DNA from: Methanomicrobium sp. W14
Lineage (GTDB): Archaea > Halobacteriota > Methanomicrobia > Methanomicrobiales > Methanomicrobiaceae
Assembly (NCBI RefSeq): GCF_017875315.1
Contig: NZ_JAGGMM010000003.1
Span: forward strand, 124,001 to 188,000
Direction: 5' to 3'
DNA: 64,000 bases
Of the stretch, positions 53,120 through 62,020 are shown piece by piece. Every line of letters begins with the position of its first letter. The first letter of the stretch is position 1. The notes below the pieces were generated by a model that worked only from the letters and a program-made list of their open reading frames with translations, ran no database searches and was not told the origin of the DNA. The position numbers were made by a program, and so were the translations under genes.

Positions 53120-53743
53120 ATGTTCACACCCCCTGAATATTTTATATTCTCATTTCTGATAGGCTTAACAGGAGCTCTTGCACCAGGCCCTACCCTTATC
53201 GCCACTATACGTTCATCGGTTGACAGGGGATGGACTGCAGGGCCGATGGTAACCGCAGGCCATGCTGCAATAGAGACAATACCTGCTCTCCTGATAATAT
53301 TCGGGCTTTCAGCGGTATTTTCGTCGTACACAAGTTATATTGCGGTTTTCGGTGGGGTAGCACTGGTTTTATTCGGCATTCTGAGCATAAAACCAGTAAT
53401 AACTCCGTTTAAAAGTGACAATAATACAGGAAAATTATTCAGAAACCCGTTTACTGCAGGCGTTATAACATCCGCATCAAACCCGTATTTCTGGCTGTGG
53501 TGGTTAACTATCGGGAGCGGTTTTCTTTTAGACGGGATTAGGGGTGGTGTTATTATGGCTGTTGCTTTTATGGCAGGCCACTGGATGTCTGACTTTTTAT
53601 GGTTTACATTTGTCTCAACAGGAGTTTCACGCGGAAAAAAGATTATGCCAGAGAAATTTTACGGGAAAATAAATGCAGTATGCGGAGGGTTTCTTGTGAT
53701 ATTCGGGATATATTACATATATTCCGTGACCGGATTTACATAA
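53120..53743 (+). CDS. LysE-family exporter
   Basis: 207-residue membrane protein with six helices of the LysE/RhtB superfamily (amino acid efflux). GLTGALAPGPTLIATIRSSVDRGW is the conserved N-terminal signature, and ITSASNPYFWLWWLTIGSGFLL is the second half hallmark. Substrate not predictable. A TATATATG-rich upstream region lacks an SD. Confidence 0.9.
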   Translation: MFTPPEYFIFSFLIGLTGALAPGPTLIATIRSSVDRGWTAGPMVTAGHAAIETIPALLIIFGLSAVFSSYTSYIAVFGGVALVLFGILSIKPVITPFKSDNNTGKLFRNPFTAGVITSASNPYFWLWWLTIGSGFLLDGIRGGVIMAVAFMAGHWMSDFLWFTFVSTGVSRGKKIMPEKFYGKINAVCGGFLVIFGIYYIYSVTGFT

Positions 53744-54190
53744 AACCTTAATTTTAAGGACAGGTTTTTTTGCCAAAAGACGACGGGAAGGAGACTTTCT
53801 GAAAATAAATACCCTCTGGTTTCTGAATGATTTATACAGGGAGTATTTTTAATATGAAATGCAAAACGGCAGACCTGCATCTTCTTTATAACCATATAAC
53901 CGGATTGTTAAACCGGACAAACACACCCATTTTATTCATATATATACCGACGAAAACGACATTTACAGGAAGTGCCCCCAAAAAGAAAAAACTGATTCAA
54001 AGAAGTAAAAAAAGGCAGCATTGTTTTGCAGCCGCAATACTTCATTGGCGGTTTAGTCTTTTTTTGGCATCTCATACCAGAAAAATTAGCATTACCAAAA
54101 CCTCCTGAATTAAAACCAGAATAAAAAAAACAGATCAAACAACGGCAAAAACAAAAACCAGAAATAAGCATTACCAACCCCCCCAAAGAT

Positions 54191-54250
54191 ACCGGAAAAA
54201 CCCTTTTTCAAATATATCAGCCAGACATAGGAAAAAGGGTTTTATCCGGT
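54191..54250. repeat. Inverted repeat 1 (19/20-bp arms)
   Basis: Left arm 54191-54209 and right arm 54231-54250 pair over about 18 positions with one small mismatch/bulge; the arms contain ACCGGA, an A-run and CCCTTTTTC. The loop is 21 nt. Confidence 0.75.
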
Positions 54251-54338
54251 AAAAAACAACAGCAAAAATTTGTTGTGAAAAAACTTAAACCAGATACATT
54301 TTTCACTTTTTTCATTTTTCTGCAAAGGCCAAAAAAAG

Positions 54339-54407
54339 AGTGCCCCGCTGATTTTAACAGATTTTTAAACTTGCAGGTATTTCTTGAATTTTAAAAACCC
54401 GGGCACT
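54339..54407. repeat. Inverted repeat 2 (AGTGCCC/GGGCACT)
   Basis: AGTGCCC at 54339-54345 and GGGCACT at 54401-54407, flanked outside by an A-run and a T-run that extend the pairing. The T-run at the end makes it terminator-like on the plus strand. Confidence 0.55.
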
Positions 54408-54786
54408 TTTTGTCAGTAAAAATCACTGATAATTACTGTCAAAACACAACCATTATCCTGGAGCGGGCCTTCTTTCAAGGAACAGTCCTATAATAAAAAT
54501 TCCCGTCGTTTAACCTGACCGTTAAACAAAAAGAGCGTATCCATTGTATCCATATATATAAGGATAAGTATGACATTTATTCAGGGTGCCAAAGACGAAG
54601 GGCATTAAAAGGATTAAAAATTGAAATCCGGAATAAAATATGTCAAAATCGTGTCTTTTGCATCCTGAAGAGCAGAAGAACATCCAAAATAGTTAATGAT
54701 TAACTGTTTAAAGTTTAACAGTGAAGATAAGTCCCATAACAACAGCATAAAAAGATTAAATCATAAAATCTTCATAAAACCCTGGA

Positions 54787-54843
54787 AAATTGCGGAAAAA
54801 ATATCCAACACTCCTCATTTAAAAAAAGTTTTTTCCGCAATTT
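54787..54843. repeat. Inverted repeat 3 (perfect 15-bp arms)
   Basis: AAATTGCGGAAAAAA at 54787-54801 and its exact complement at 54829-54843, with a 27-nt loop. A perfect 15-bp match is well beyond what short-range chance would give in this region. Confidence 0.8.
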
Positions 54844-54954
54844 AAATCGAGAAACAAATAATCTCAGAAAGTTCTTAAAAACTTCTCATCCAGGCTGTTA
54901 TGTTATTTTATCTCGACACTCATTCAACATTATATTCTGTTAATTTCGTGGATA

Positions 54955-54986
54955 TCCTAAAACCATAGGTACGCTATGCTTTAGGA
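54955..54986. repeat. Inverted repeat 4 (two-part stem, 7 + 5 bp)
   Basis: Outer arms TCCTAAA (54955-54961)/TTTAGGA (54980-54986) and inner arms CATAG (54964-54968)/CTATG (54974-54978) around GTACG. A compact hairpin with a small internal loop. Confidence 0.7.
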
Positions 54987-55429
54987 AAATGTTTTTCTCC
55001 CGCATGCAGTGACTGTACCAGTAGTTCCTGAAGTTAAAAGTTCATGGTAATGAATAAAATAAAAAATATTTCAAATTTAACGGATAATATGCAGATATTT
55101 TTTATTATTACTAGATTTTCATCGTAATGTTTAGATTTAATTAAAAAAAGATTAATTTATGTATTATAAATTAGTTGATAGTTATTTTTAGATTAATAAT
55201 TTGTTACTCTCAATAGATTATGAATAATATTAGTGTATATTATATTAAAATTGTGAATAAGATCAAATTTTAAAGTATTGATATAATTTTAAACTGAATG
55301 AAATCAAATGGCCTTGTTTATCAAAAATGAGATAAAACTGGTTTTTTCGGTGGATAACTAAGGGTTATTTCAATATTAATTAAAATAATGAATCAATGTC
55401 ACAGGAATTAAGGAGGGGGTAATAAGAAA

Positions 55430-55525
55430 ATGAAATATTCAGGTATATTTCTTAATTACAGTCAAACAAAATTTTCTGTAAACGAATTCTCTGATAGTCA
55501 TCTGAACAGTCTCCAGTGTCCTTAA
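55430..55525 (+). pseudogene. Well-started 31-codon frame, probable detached 5' end of the caspase-like gene
   Basis: ATG 55430 has a very strong SD (AAGGAGGGGGT, 9 nt upstream) and reads MKYSGIFLNYSQTKF and on for 31 residues before TAA at 55523-55525. The large downstream frame overlaps its end in another phase and has no SD of its own. The simplest reading is one gene split by a frameshift, though a genuine small leader peptide is possible. Confidence 0.5.
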
Positions 55526-56310
55526 ATTCAATTCCTCAGGTGATGAATGGTCAGGCAGTCTTGTCCCGGACGGTTAACTACTATGTCTTTGCCGATGGTG
55601 TAGGTGAATATCACGGTTACCAGAATAACACAAATCTGGGGACTGACCCGGTTGCAAATTCACAGGAATTATACAGGCGTATGACAGACGAGGACTGCTG
55701 TCATGAATATGACGGAATAAATTACTGCTGGAATGAAAGGAGCAACCCTGTCGACGACAGCACTGGTTCGGTCTACCGGAGCAGGACAGAGTCGGCCGAC
55801 ACAATAGGCGCGAACAGCGCGGAATTCGCGTATCACTCAGGTCACGGCTGGAATGACGGCATACTTTTCGGGACTGCAAACCAGTATCATGAGGTATTTA
55901 GTTCAAACATGAGTTTCAGCACAGCAAAATGGGTTGTACTGGACTCATGCAGTGTATTAAACGAGCCAACGCATGGCAACCGGGAATCGGTATTTAACGG
56001 GCTTCATATTCTTATGTCATATGATACGACGGGGTTGATAAATAGTAATACGGGTCCGCAGTTTGTCGAAAGAATGAGAGGCGGAACGTATGGAGGAACA
56101 ACTTATGCTTCCACCAAAATTCGAATAGCTTGGAAAAAGACCCTAGAAAGTATTATTGAAAATTCTACGTATAGAGGAGCATATATGTGGGCTGACCCCT
56201 GCGGGGACGATTATCTTCCGGGATACGGACCTTTTGAAGAGCCGGTGAAAAATAACGAAAACTATGTCATTAACTGGGAGAATTTTCCATGCAAACCTGG
56301 GAGGGTGTAA
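55516..56310 (+). CDS. Caspase/gingipain-fold protein (DUF6345-like), N-terminus uncertain
   Basis: 264 residues as read from a GTG without SD; the authentic start may be ATG 55430 via a frameshift. The His-Cys dyad pattern of clan CD peptidases is visible: EFAYHSGHGWNDGILF and, about 40 residues on, KWVVLDSCSVL, each after a hydrophobic strand. FNGLHILMSYDT follows as a further core strand. I recall such sequences as DUF6345, whose substrates are unknown. No signal peptide is seen. Two extra cysteine groups (DEDCCHEYDGINYC, ADPCGD). Followed after 5 bp by a membrane-anchored protein, so a two-gene unit. Confidence 0.65.
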   Translation: MSLNSIPQVMNGQAVLSRTVNYYVFADGVGEYHGYQNNTNLGTDPVANSQELYRRMTDEDCCHEYDGINYCWNERSNPVDDSTGSVYRSRTESADTIGANSAEFAYHSGHGWNDGILFGTANQYHEVFSSNMSFSTAKWVVLDSCSVLNEPTHGNRESVFNGLHILMSYDTTGLINSNTGPQFVERMRGGTYGGTTYASTKIRIAWKKTLESIIENSTYRGAYMWADPCGDDYLPGYGPFEEPVKNNENYVINWENFPCKPGRV

Positions 56311-56315
56311 GGCAA

Positions 56316-57281
56316 ATGAAAACTAAATTAACTGGTGTTTTAATCCTTTTTGCAATAGTAATTATCGGAAGTTTTGTCTTCTTATATTCTGAGGGGTCTG
56401 AAACAAATTCTGATGATAACGTTAGTTCTGTACAGAATACAACAATAACTACTTCCGAATCCAGCAACGTAGCAGGCAGAGTTTCGCATAACCTTGTCCT
56501 TACTTCACCTGCAAAGGAATCCGTTGACAACGTTATGGTTTACAAAACAGTTGCTCCTGTTGTTAACAAAGAAGTAACACTGGAGTATGCAAAAAAATTT
56601 GATGTATCCGGGACACTCCGGGGAGAAACAACTGTTCAGTCTGAAGATTTGAGGTATTATCTTACAATAACAAAAAATTCTGGATCCATAGACTATTGCG
56701 ATCAAGATCGTCCAAATGAAAATCAGGACGCACCACAGTATCTCCCTTCGGATGAAGAGGCAATAGAAATTGCGACAAAATTCCTGGAGGAAAAAGATCT
56801 TTATCCAGATGGTGCAGTTAACCCGTCAGTTGAGCGTGAGAATGCCTACACTGTCGGAAAAGGTGACGAGATTTATTTTAGTCAAATCGGTGTCTGGTAC
56901 AGTCGTAGTCTTAATGATATGAAAGTCGAAGGTACCCAGCTTGTAGTCTATGTCGGCGGTGGCGGAGATGTCATAGGGTATTACGCCAACTGGCGTGACT
57001 ATGAACCTTATAAGGAGTACCCCGTTGTTTCCTCCGGCAAAGCTTTTGAAAGTCTGAAGTCCCGGGGAGTCTCTGTTGGTATGAACAGCCAGGATTCCCT
57101 GGTCTCTTTTGATGAAGTGTATCTTGCGTACCAGACGACAGCCGGCGCCTATTCTGAGGACTACCTTGAACCTGTCTGGGTCTTTAAGGGGAATGTCCTT
57201 GTCAACAATGAATCCGTGATGAGTGCTGAAGAGTATGTCCCCGCACTGTCAGAAGAGCCTGCTGAACTAACCTCAAAATAA
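56316..57281 (+). CDS. Membrane-anchored protein paired with the caspase-like protein, unknown function
   Basis: 321 residues. One N-terminal membrane helix (KLTGVLILFAIVIIGSFVFL) followed by a Ser/Thr-rich spacer and a large extracytoplasmic region. From residue ~65 there are two alpha/beta modules: YLTITKNSGSIDY with DEEAIEIATKFLEEKDLYP, and VVYVGGGGDVIGYYANWRDY with SSGKAFESLKSRG, which recall PepSY/YycI-like propeptide or inhibitor domains. I cannot assign the family. ATG 56316 has GGGAGGG about 10 nt upstream, overlapping the end of the upstream gene. An inhibitor, receptor or propeptide-like partner for the protease-like neighbour is conceivable. Confidence 0.7.
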   Translation: MKTKLTGVLILFAIVIIGSFVFLYSEGSETNSDDNVSSVQNTTITTSESSNVAGRVSHNLVLTSPAKESVDNVMVYKTVAPVVNKEVTLEYAKKFDVSGTLRGETTVQSEDLRYYLTITKNSGSIDYCDQDRPNENQDAPQYLPSDEEAIEIATKFLEEKDLYPDGAVNPSVERENAYTVGKGDEIYFSQIGVWYSRSLNDMKVEGTQLVVYVGGGGDVIGYYANWRDYEPYKEYPVVSSGKAFESLKSRGVSVGMNSQDSLVSFDEVYLAYQTTAGAYSEDYLEPVWVFKGNVLVNNESVMSAEEYVPALSEEPAELTSK

Positions 57282-57288
57282 TTTTTTT
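57282..57288 (+). terminator. T-run after the membrane-anchored partner gene
   Basis: Seven T bases begin at the first base after the TAA stop's neighbourhood, with a second T-run at 57304-57309; probable end of the two-gene unit. Confidence 0.35.
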
Positions 57289-57788
57289 CAGATAATCTGA
57301 CTGATTTTTTGGAGAAGGAAAAACAGGCATCATTTAAAATATCCCACAGGCTGTAATACTACGGCACCCGTATCCTTCGAAGGTTTTATCACTTATTAAG
57401 TTCACTTAAAATGTCATGTGTGGTGAATGCCCGACTGTGATCGACAGCGTCGCATTGAGCCTGCGCCATGCACCGTTCCTGAAAAAAGAAACGCTTTTTG
57501 ATGAAGAGATGCCTCCGGTCCGGGGAAGCCTTCTTTTCGCATATCGCAAATTCGGATTTTTCTTTGGCTTTAGCTATTTCTTTAGCTATTACTTCTGGTT
57601 TAGACAGTAGGAAAACTGCACCGGAACGAATTTCCATAAGAAAAATACAAAAAAAAGATTTTACGGGAATTTTTTTTGGTGCAGTTACGGCTATGTATTT
57701 TTAATTTTCAGTAAAACCCGGGTAAAACCGTTCACCAAAAAACAAATCCAAAAAAAGGCAGCTAAAACAGCAAAAAAGGGATACAAAA
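57282..57788. other. Intergenic region before the aromatic operon
   Basis: About 500 bp. A T-run at 57282-57288 ends the preceding unit. Short frames on both strands (for example 57416-57610 plus, 57389-57637 minus) mirror each other and lack SD sites, so no gene is called. The A-rich stretch 57725-57780 leads into the first aroA' gene. Confidence 0.5.
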
Positions 57789-58586
57789 ATGAGAGGAAAA
57801 GAGATAAGACTTGAAAGGATAATGAAACGTGACACAGGAACAACCGTCATAGTCCCGATGGACCACGGGGTCTCAAGCGGACCGATACCAGGGTTGATTG
57901 ACCTTGAAAGAAGCGTCGACCTTGTTGCAAAGGGAGGTGCAAACGCCGTCATAGGACACATGGGACTTGCTCTCCACGGGCACAGGAAAGTAGGGCCTGA
58001 CATAGGGCTTATACTTCATCTCTCGGCAAGCACCGACCTCGGGCCTGACCCGAACAACAAGGTCATCATAAATACCGTGCAGAACGCACTCAAAATGGGT
58101 GCCGACGGTGTCTCTATACACGTAAACATCGGAGCGGAAAACGAGGCGAACATGCTCTCCGACCTCGGCAGGGTTGCAATAGAATGCATAGAATGGGGAA
58201 TGCCTCTTCTTGCGATGATGTACCCCCGCGGAAAAAAGATTAACGGCGAGAACATGACAGAATCGATAAAACTCGCGGCACGTGTAGGATCAGAGCTCGG
58301 AGCTGACATCGTAAAGACGGTATACACCGGAGACCCCGACTCGTTCAGGGAAGTCACCGAAGGATGCCACGTCCCGGTAGTTATTGCAGGCGGGTCCAAG
58401 ACCGACGACTACTCGACGATGAAAATAATCGAAGGTGCAATGGAAGGAGGTGCGGCAGGCGTTTCAATCGGAAGAAACGCATTCCAGCACAAATACCCCG
58501 ACAGGTTCGTGAGGGCTGCGACTATGATAGTCCATGAAAGAAAGACGGCCGAAGAGGCCATGGAAATCCTGAAAGAAGATGCGTGA
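57789..58586 (+). CDS. aroA': DhnA-type class I aldolase / ADH synthase, paralog 1
   Basis: Class I aldolase-like enzyme of the archaeal shikimate entry route: either 2-amino-3,7-dideoxy-D-threo-hept-6-ulosonate synthase or the related enzyme supplying its 6-deoxy-5-ketofructose phosphate substrate. 265 residues. VIVPMDHGVSSGPIPGL, ILHLSASTDLGPDPN, the barrel MMYPRGKKING, the Schiff-base lysine in DIVKTVYTG, and VVIAGGSKTDD are readable. It overlaps the next gene region by one codon. Which paralog does which reaction is not decided here. Confidence 0.9.
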   Translation: MRGKEIRLERIMKRDTGTTVIVPMDHGVSSGPIPGLIDLERSVDLVAKGGANAVIGHMGLALHGHRKVGPDIGLILHLSASTDLGPDPNNKVIINTVQNALKMGADGVSIHVNIGAENEANMLSDLGRVAIECIEWGMPLLAMMYPRGKKINGENMTESIKLAARVGSELGADIVKTVYTGDPDSFREVTEGCHVPVVIAGGSKTDDYSTMKIIEGAMEGGAAGVSIGRNAFQHKYPDRFVRAATMIVHERKTAEEAMEILKEDA

Positions 58587-58588
58587 AA

Positions 58589-59368
58589 ATGATAGGAAAA
58601 GAGATCAGACTCGAAAGGATAATGAACAGAAACACAAAAAGAACCGTCATTATCCCGCTCGACCACGGGTTTACGCTCGGCCAGATAAAGGGGCTTGAGG
58701 ACATGCCAAAAATTATCGGCGAAATTTCCGACGGCGGTGCGAACGCGATAATAATGCACAAGGGAATGGTGAAGGCTGGCCACAGGAAACACGGCCGCGA
58801 TATCGGGCTTATCGTCCACCTCTCCGCGAGCACGTCAATGAATCCCGACCCGGACGACAAGGTCATGGTCTGCACCGTTGAGGAGGCCATAGCACTCGGC
58901 GCCGATGCGGTCTCAATCCACATAAACCTCGGTGCTGCACACGAATCGAGAATGATAGAGGAGGCCGGAGCCGTATCAAAGGAGTGCACGAAATGGGGAA
59001 TGCCTCTTCTTATCATGATCTACCCGAGAGGAGAAGGAATAGACCCGCAGTCTCCGGATGCAATCGGGCACTGCGTAAGGGTCGCAGAGGAGCTCGGTGC
59101 AGATATAATAAAGACAAGCTACACGAAAGATGCGGAATCGTTCAAAAGGATAACGTCGGCATGTTCGGTCCCTGTAATAGTCGCAGGCGGAGAAAAGGCC
59201 GGCGACCTGGAGACCCTTAAAGTCGTGAAGGAAGCCGTTTTGTCAGGTGCCGCAGGCGTCGCACTCGGTAGGAACTCATTCCAGAGGGAAAACCCGAAAG
59301 AGTTCATAAAGGCCCTCTGCAGCGTTGTGCATGACGAATCAAACCCCGAAGACGTATTAAAAGCCTGA
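58589..59368 (+). CDS. aroA': DhnA-type class I aldolase / ADH synthase, paralog 2
   Basis: 259 residues, about half identical by eye to the gene before it: same KEIRLERIM start, VIIPLDHGFTLGQIKGL, IVHLSASTSMNPDPDDK, MIYPRGEGID, DIIKTSYTK and VIVAGGEKAGD. DHGFTLGQI resembles the ADH synthase version more than paralog 1. ATG 58589 is preferred over GTG 58583, which lies within the previous stop region. Next to aroB', as ADH synthase normally is. Confidence 0.9.
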   Translation: MIGKEIRLERIMNRNTKRTVIIPLDHGFTLGQIKGLEDMPKIIGEISDGGANAIIMHKGMVKAGHRKHGRDIGLIVHLSASTSMNPDPDDKVMVCTVEEAIALGADAVSIHINLGAAHESRMIEEAGAVSKECTKWGMPLLIMIYPRGEGIDPQSPDAIGHCVRVAEELGADIIKTSYTKDAESFKRITSACSVPVIVAGGEKAGDLETLKVVKEAVLSGAAGVALGRNSFQRENPKEFIKALCSVVHDESNPEDVLKA

Positions 59369-59379
59369 GGTTAAAAACG

Positions 59380-60369
59380 ATGAAAAAAGAGTTATGGGTC
59401 GACCTGACCGACTGGGACAAGGACGCTGCAACAGCCGCAATAGAAAGCGGTGCGGACGCAATACTGACTGACGATGCGCACAGGGTGAAGGAGCTCGGCA
59501 GGATAAAAACAATTGCAAAAAACGGTGACCTTGTGCCCGGAAAGGACGTCTACGAAGTCCTCCTCAAAGACAGGATAACGGAAGACAAAGCGGTTTCACT
59601 TTCGAAAAAAGGCTATGTAATCGTCAGGACTACCGACTGGACGGTCATCCCGCTGGAAAACCTCGTCGCACAGTCCGACAAAATAATCGCAGGCGTTTCG
59701 GATGAAAACGAGGCGGCAATGGCTATCGGTGTCCTTGAAAAAGGCGTCTTTGGGATAGTCCTCAAAAACAAAGACCCCGCCGTAATAAAGAAAGTCTCGG
59801 AAATGGTCAGGGGCTCCGGAATAAAACTTCAGCTTTCGTCGTTTACGATAAAATCAGTGACTCCGGCAGGAATGGGCGACCGGGTATGCGTCGATACGTG
59901 CTCTCTTATGAAAGACGGAGAAGGCATGATGGTCGGCAATACATCGTCGTCTTTTCTGCTTGTGCATGCAGAAACTCTTGAAAACCCCTACGTTGCACCA
60001 AGGCCCTTCAGGGTCAACGCAGGCGCCGTCCACGCATACGCCCTGATGGCTGACGGAAAAACGTCATACCTTTCAGAGCTTAAGGCGGGAGACCGCGTAC
60101 TTATCGCCGGCTCATCCGGAAACACAAGAGAGGTGACGGTAGGCAGGGTAAAGATAGAGAGCCGCCCGCTGCTACTGGTGGAAGCGGAATCAGGCGACAG
60201 CAGACTATCTCTGGTACTCCAGAACGCCGAGACCATAAGGCTCGTCGGAGAGGACAAAAAAGCTGTGTCCGTCGTCGACATAAAACCCGGCGACAAAGTC
60301 CTCGGGCGTATTGAATCAGGCGGAAGACACTTTGGGCACTCCGTAGAAGAGACGATACTTGAGAAATGA
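59380..60369 (+). CDS. aroB': 3-dehydroquinate synthase II (AroB')
   Basis: Oxidative deamination and cyclisation of ADH to 3-dehydroquinate. 329 residues. Family stretches are KELWVDLTDWDKDAATAAIESGAD near the start, GMGDRVCVDTCSLMKDGEGMMVG, SSSFLLVHAETLENPYVAPRPFRVNAGAVHAY and ESGGRHFGHSVEETILEK at the end. Works directly after the aldolase step encoded upstream. Confidence 0.97.
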   Translation: MKKELWVDLTDWDKDAATAAIESGADAILTDDAHRVKELGRIKTIAKNGDLVPGKDVYEVLLKDRITEDKAVSLSKKGYVIVRTTDWTVIPLENLVAQSDKIIAGVSDENEAAMAIGVLEKGVFGIVLKNKDPAVIKKVSEMVRGSGIKLQLSSFTIKSVTPAGMGDRVCVDTCSLMKDGEGMMVGNTSSSFLLVHAETLENPYVAPRPFRVNAGAVHAYALMADGKTSYLSELKAGDRVLIAGSSGNTREVTVGRVKIESRPLLLVEAESGDSRLSLVLQNAETIRLVGEDKKAVSVVDIKPGDKVLGRIESGGRHFGHSVEETILEK

Positions 60370-60375
60370 AGACCT

Positions 60376-61215
60376 ATGGACAGTGGAGTTGTTATAGGCA
60401 TAATAGGCGGCTTCGGCGGGATGGGGCGCCTTTTTTCCGGCGTTTTTGAAGCGGCCGGGTACAGCGTGACATGCTCGGGCAGAAACACTCCTGTTTCAAA
60501 CGAAGAGATCGCCCTGACCTGCGATATCGTAATAGTATCCGTCCCCATTCATGATACAGTAAGAGTAATCGGGGAAATTGCCCCGCTTCTAAACGATGAA
60601 CAGCTCTTGTGCGATTTCACATCGCTTAAAACGGAGCCTGTCAGGGCGATGCTTAAATCCAAGGCGAAAGTAATCGGTCTTCACCCGATGTTCGGCCCCT
60701 CGGTCTCCGGCATCTCGGGACAGACAATTGTCGCATCTCCGGCACGCTGCGATGAAAGGACACAGGAAGTGCTTTACAACATATTCAGGAAGCAGGGAGC
60801 GGACGTCTGTATAATGACGCCTGAAAAGCACGACAAAGTCATGAGCATCGTACAGGGGCTTGTCCATTTTTCCACGCTCTGCGTTGCCGAGACCATAAAG
60901 AAGACAGGCATATCTCCGGATGAACTGCTGCCGGTAATGAGTCCGGTATACAGGATAGAAACAGGCCTTATCGGAAGAATACTCGGCCAGGACCCTGCCC
61001 TTTACGCGGACATCCTGCAGCAGAACCCGCAGAGTGAAGATGTTATGGAAAAATTCCTGGAATCCGCAGAGAAATTACAGGAAATCGTAAAATCAAAGGA
61101 CATTGACAGGTTCACAGTTTTTTTCAGTGAAAACAGGAAAGTGTTCGAAAACGTCATCCCGCAGGCTACAAAAGACACCGACCTTCTCATAGATACACTG
61201 GCAGGCAGAAGATGA
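60376..61215 (+). CDS. tyrA: Prephenate dehydrogenase
   Basis: Converts prephenate to 4-hydroxyphenylpyruvate for tyrosine. 279 residues. An NAD(P) Rossmann motif IGIIGGFGGMGRLFSGVF at the N-terminus, CDIVIVSVPIHDT, the active-site region GLHPMFGPSV and MSIVQGLVHFSTL. No fused chorismate mutase domain. Six bp after aroB', overlapping pheA by four bases. Confidence 0.93.
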   Translation: MDSGVVIGIIGGFGGMGRLFSGVFEAAGYSVTCSGRNTPVSNEEIALTCDIVIVSVPIHDTVRVIGEIAPLLNDEQLLCDFTSLKTEPVRAMLKSKAKVIGLHPMFGPSVSGISGQTIVASPARCDERTQEVLYNIFRKQGADVCIMTPEKHDKVMSIVQGLVHFSTLCVAETIKKTGISPDELLPVMSPVYRIETGLIGRILGQDPALYADILQQNPQSEDVMEKFLESAEKLQEIVKSKDIDRFTVFFSENRKVFENVIPQATKDTDLLIDTLAGRR

Positions 61216-62015
61216 CTATAGCAGCACTCGGACCAAAAGGCACGTTTTCACATGAGCTTGCCGAAAAGATAAAAAGAAAAGACGAGGAGGTCCTTCTTTT
61301 CCCGACGATTAAAGACGTCTTCAGGGAGGTCTGTCTCAGAAAAACAAAGGGTGTCAGGGGAATCGTCCCCGTCGAAAACAGCGAGGCCGGGGGTGTAGGA
61401 GAAACTCTTGACGCAATTATGACCTCTGAATGCAGAATTTTTGCCGAATACTATATGCCGATACACCACCTCTTCGTCTCCGGGTGCAGCCATAAAGATA
61501 TCTCGGTCATATATACGCACCCGCAGTCTCATGAACAGTGCAGCATATTCCTGGAGAAACTGGAAAACATTCCCGTAATTCATACAAGCAGCAACGCACA
61601 AAGCGCAAAAGAGGCAAAGACGACCGCAAATTCCGCCGCTGTAACAACAGAAACCGCAGCGAAATTATATAACCTGCCTGTTCTAAAAAAAGATATACAG
61701 AATTCGGGAAACAATACCACAAGATTTCTGGAAATTTCAGCAGAAGGCACGTTACCTGAAAATCCTGAAAAGTGCAGCATTGTCATTATTCCTAAAGAAA
61801 ACCGTCCCGGTCTTTTATACGGCATCCTGGAGATTTTCGCCCGCAAAAACATAAACCTAACAAGGATTGAATCCAGGCCGTCAAAGGACGGCATAGGAAG
61901 GTACGTCTTTTTCATCGACTTTGAAACCGGCGAAAACTGCAGGGACGCGATATCGGAATTAAAGACAGTCACAGTTTTAAAAGAACTCGGATGCTACAGC
62001 AGAAAGGAGTTATAA
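61212..62015 (+). CDS. pheA: Prephenate dehydratase
   Basis: Makes phenylpyruvate. 267 residues: an N-terminal PDT catalytic domain with GPKGTFSHELA, GIVPVENSEAGGV and NNTTRFLEIS, then a C-terminal ACT domain (ENRPGLLYGILEIFARKNIN and LTRIESRPSKDGIGRYVFFI) that normally binds phenylalanine for feedback control. No mutase domain. ATG overlaps the tyrA stop (ATGA). Confidence 0.96.
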   Translation: MTIAALGPKGTFSHELAEKIKRKDEEVLLFPTIKDVFREVCLRKTKGVRGIVPVENSEAGGVGETLDAIMTSECRIFAEYYMPIHHLFVSGCSHKDISVIYTHPQSHEQCSIFLEKLENIPVIHTSSNAQSAKEAKTTANSAAVTTETAAKLYNLPVLKKDIQNSGNNTTRFLEISAEGTLPENPEKCSIVIIPKENRPGLLYGILEIFARKNINLTRIESRPSKDGIGRYVFFIDFETGENCRDAISELKTVTVLKELGCYSRKEL

Positions 62016-62020
62016 AAAAT

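Larger units (their letters stand above)
53744..55429. other. Long AT-rich, gene-poor region with strong inverted repeats
   Basis: Nearly 1.7 kb without a convincing gene; the short frames present have no SD and no coding look. Base composition becomes very AT-rich towards 55030-55400. At least four hairpin-forming inverted repeats lie between 54191 and 54986 and are listed separately. A short direct repeat (AGCATTACCAA) occurs near 54090 and 54168. It could hold small RNAs or the decayed remains of an inserted element. Confidence 0.5.

Noticed and set aside
53827-54108. 93-codon frame after lysE
   Set aside because: No SD, unusual composition, overlaps an opposite-strand frame, and lies in the AT-rich hairpin region.
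57389-57637. Minus-strand frame of 82 codons before the aromatic operon
   Set aside because: Has a partly plausible Lys/Glu stretch but no SD, no homology I recognise and a mirror frame on the plus strand.
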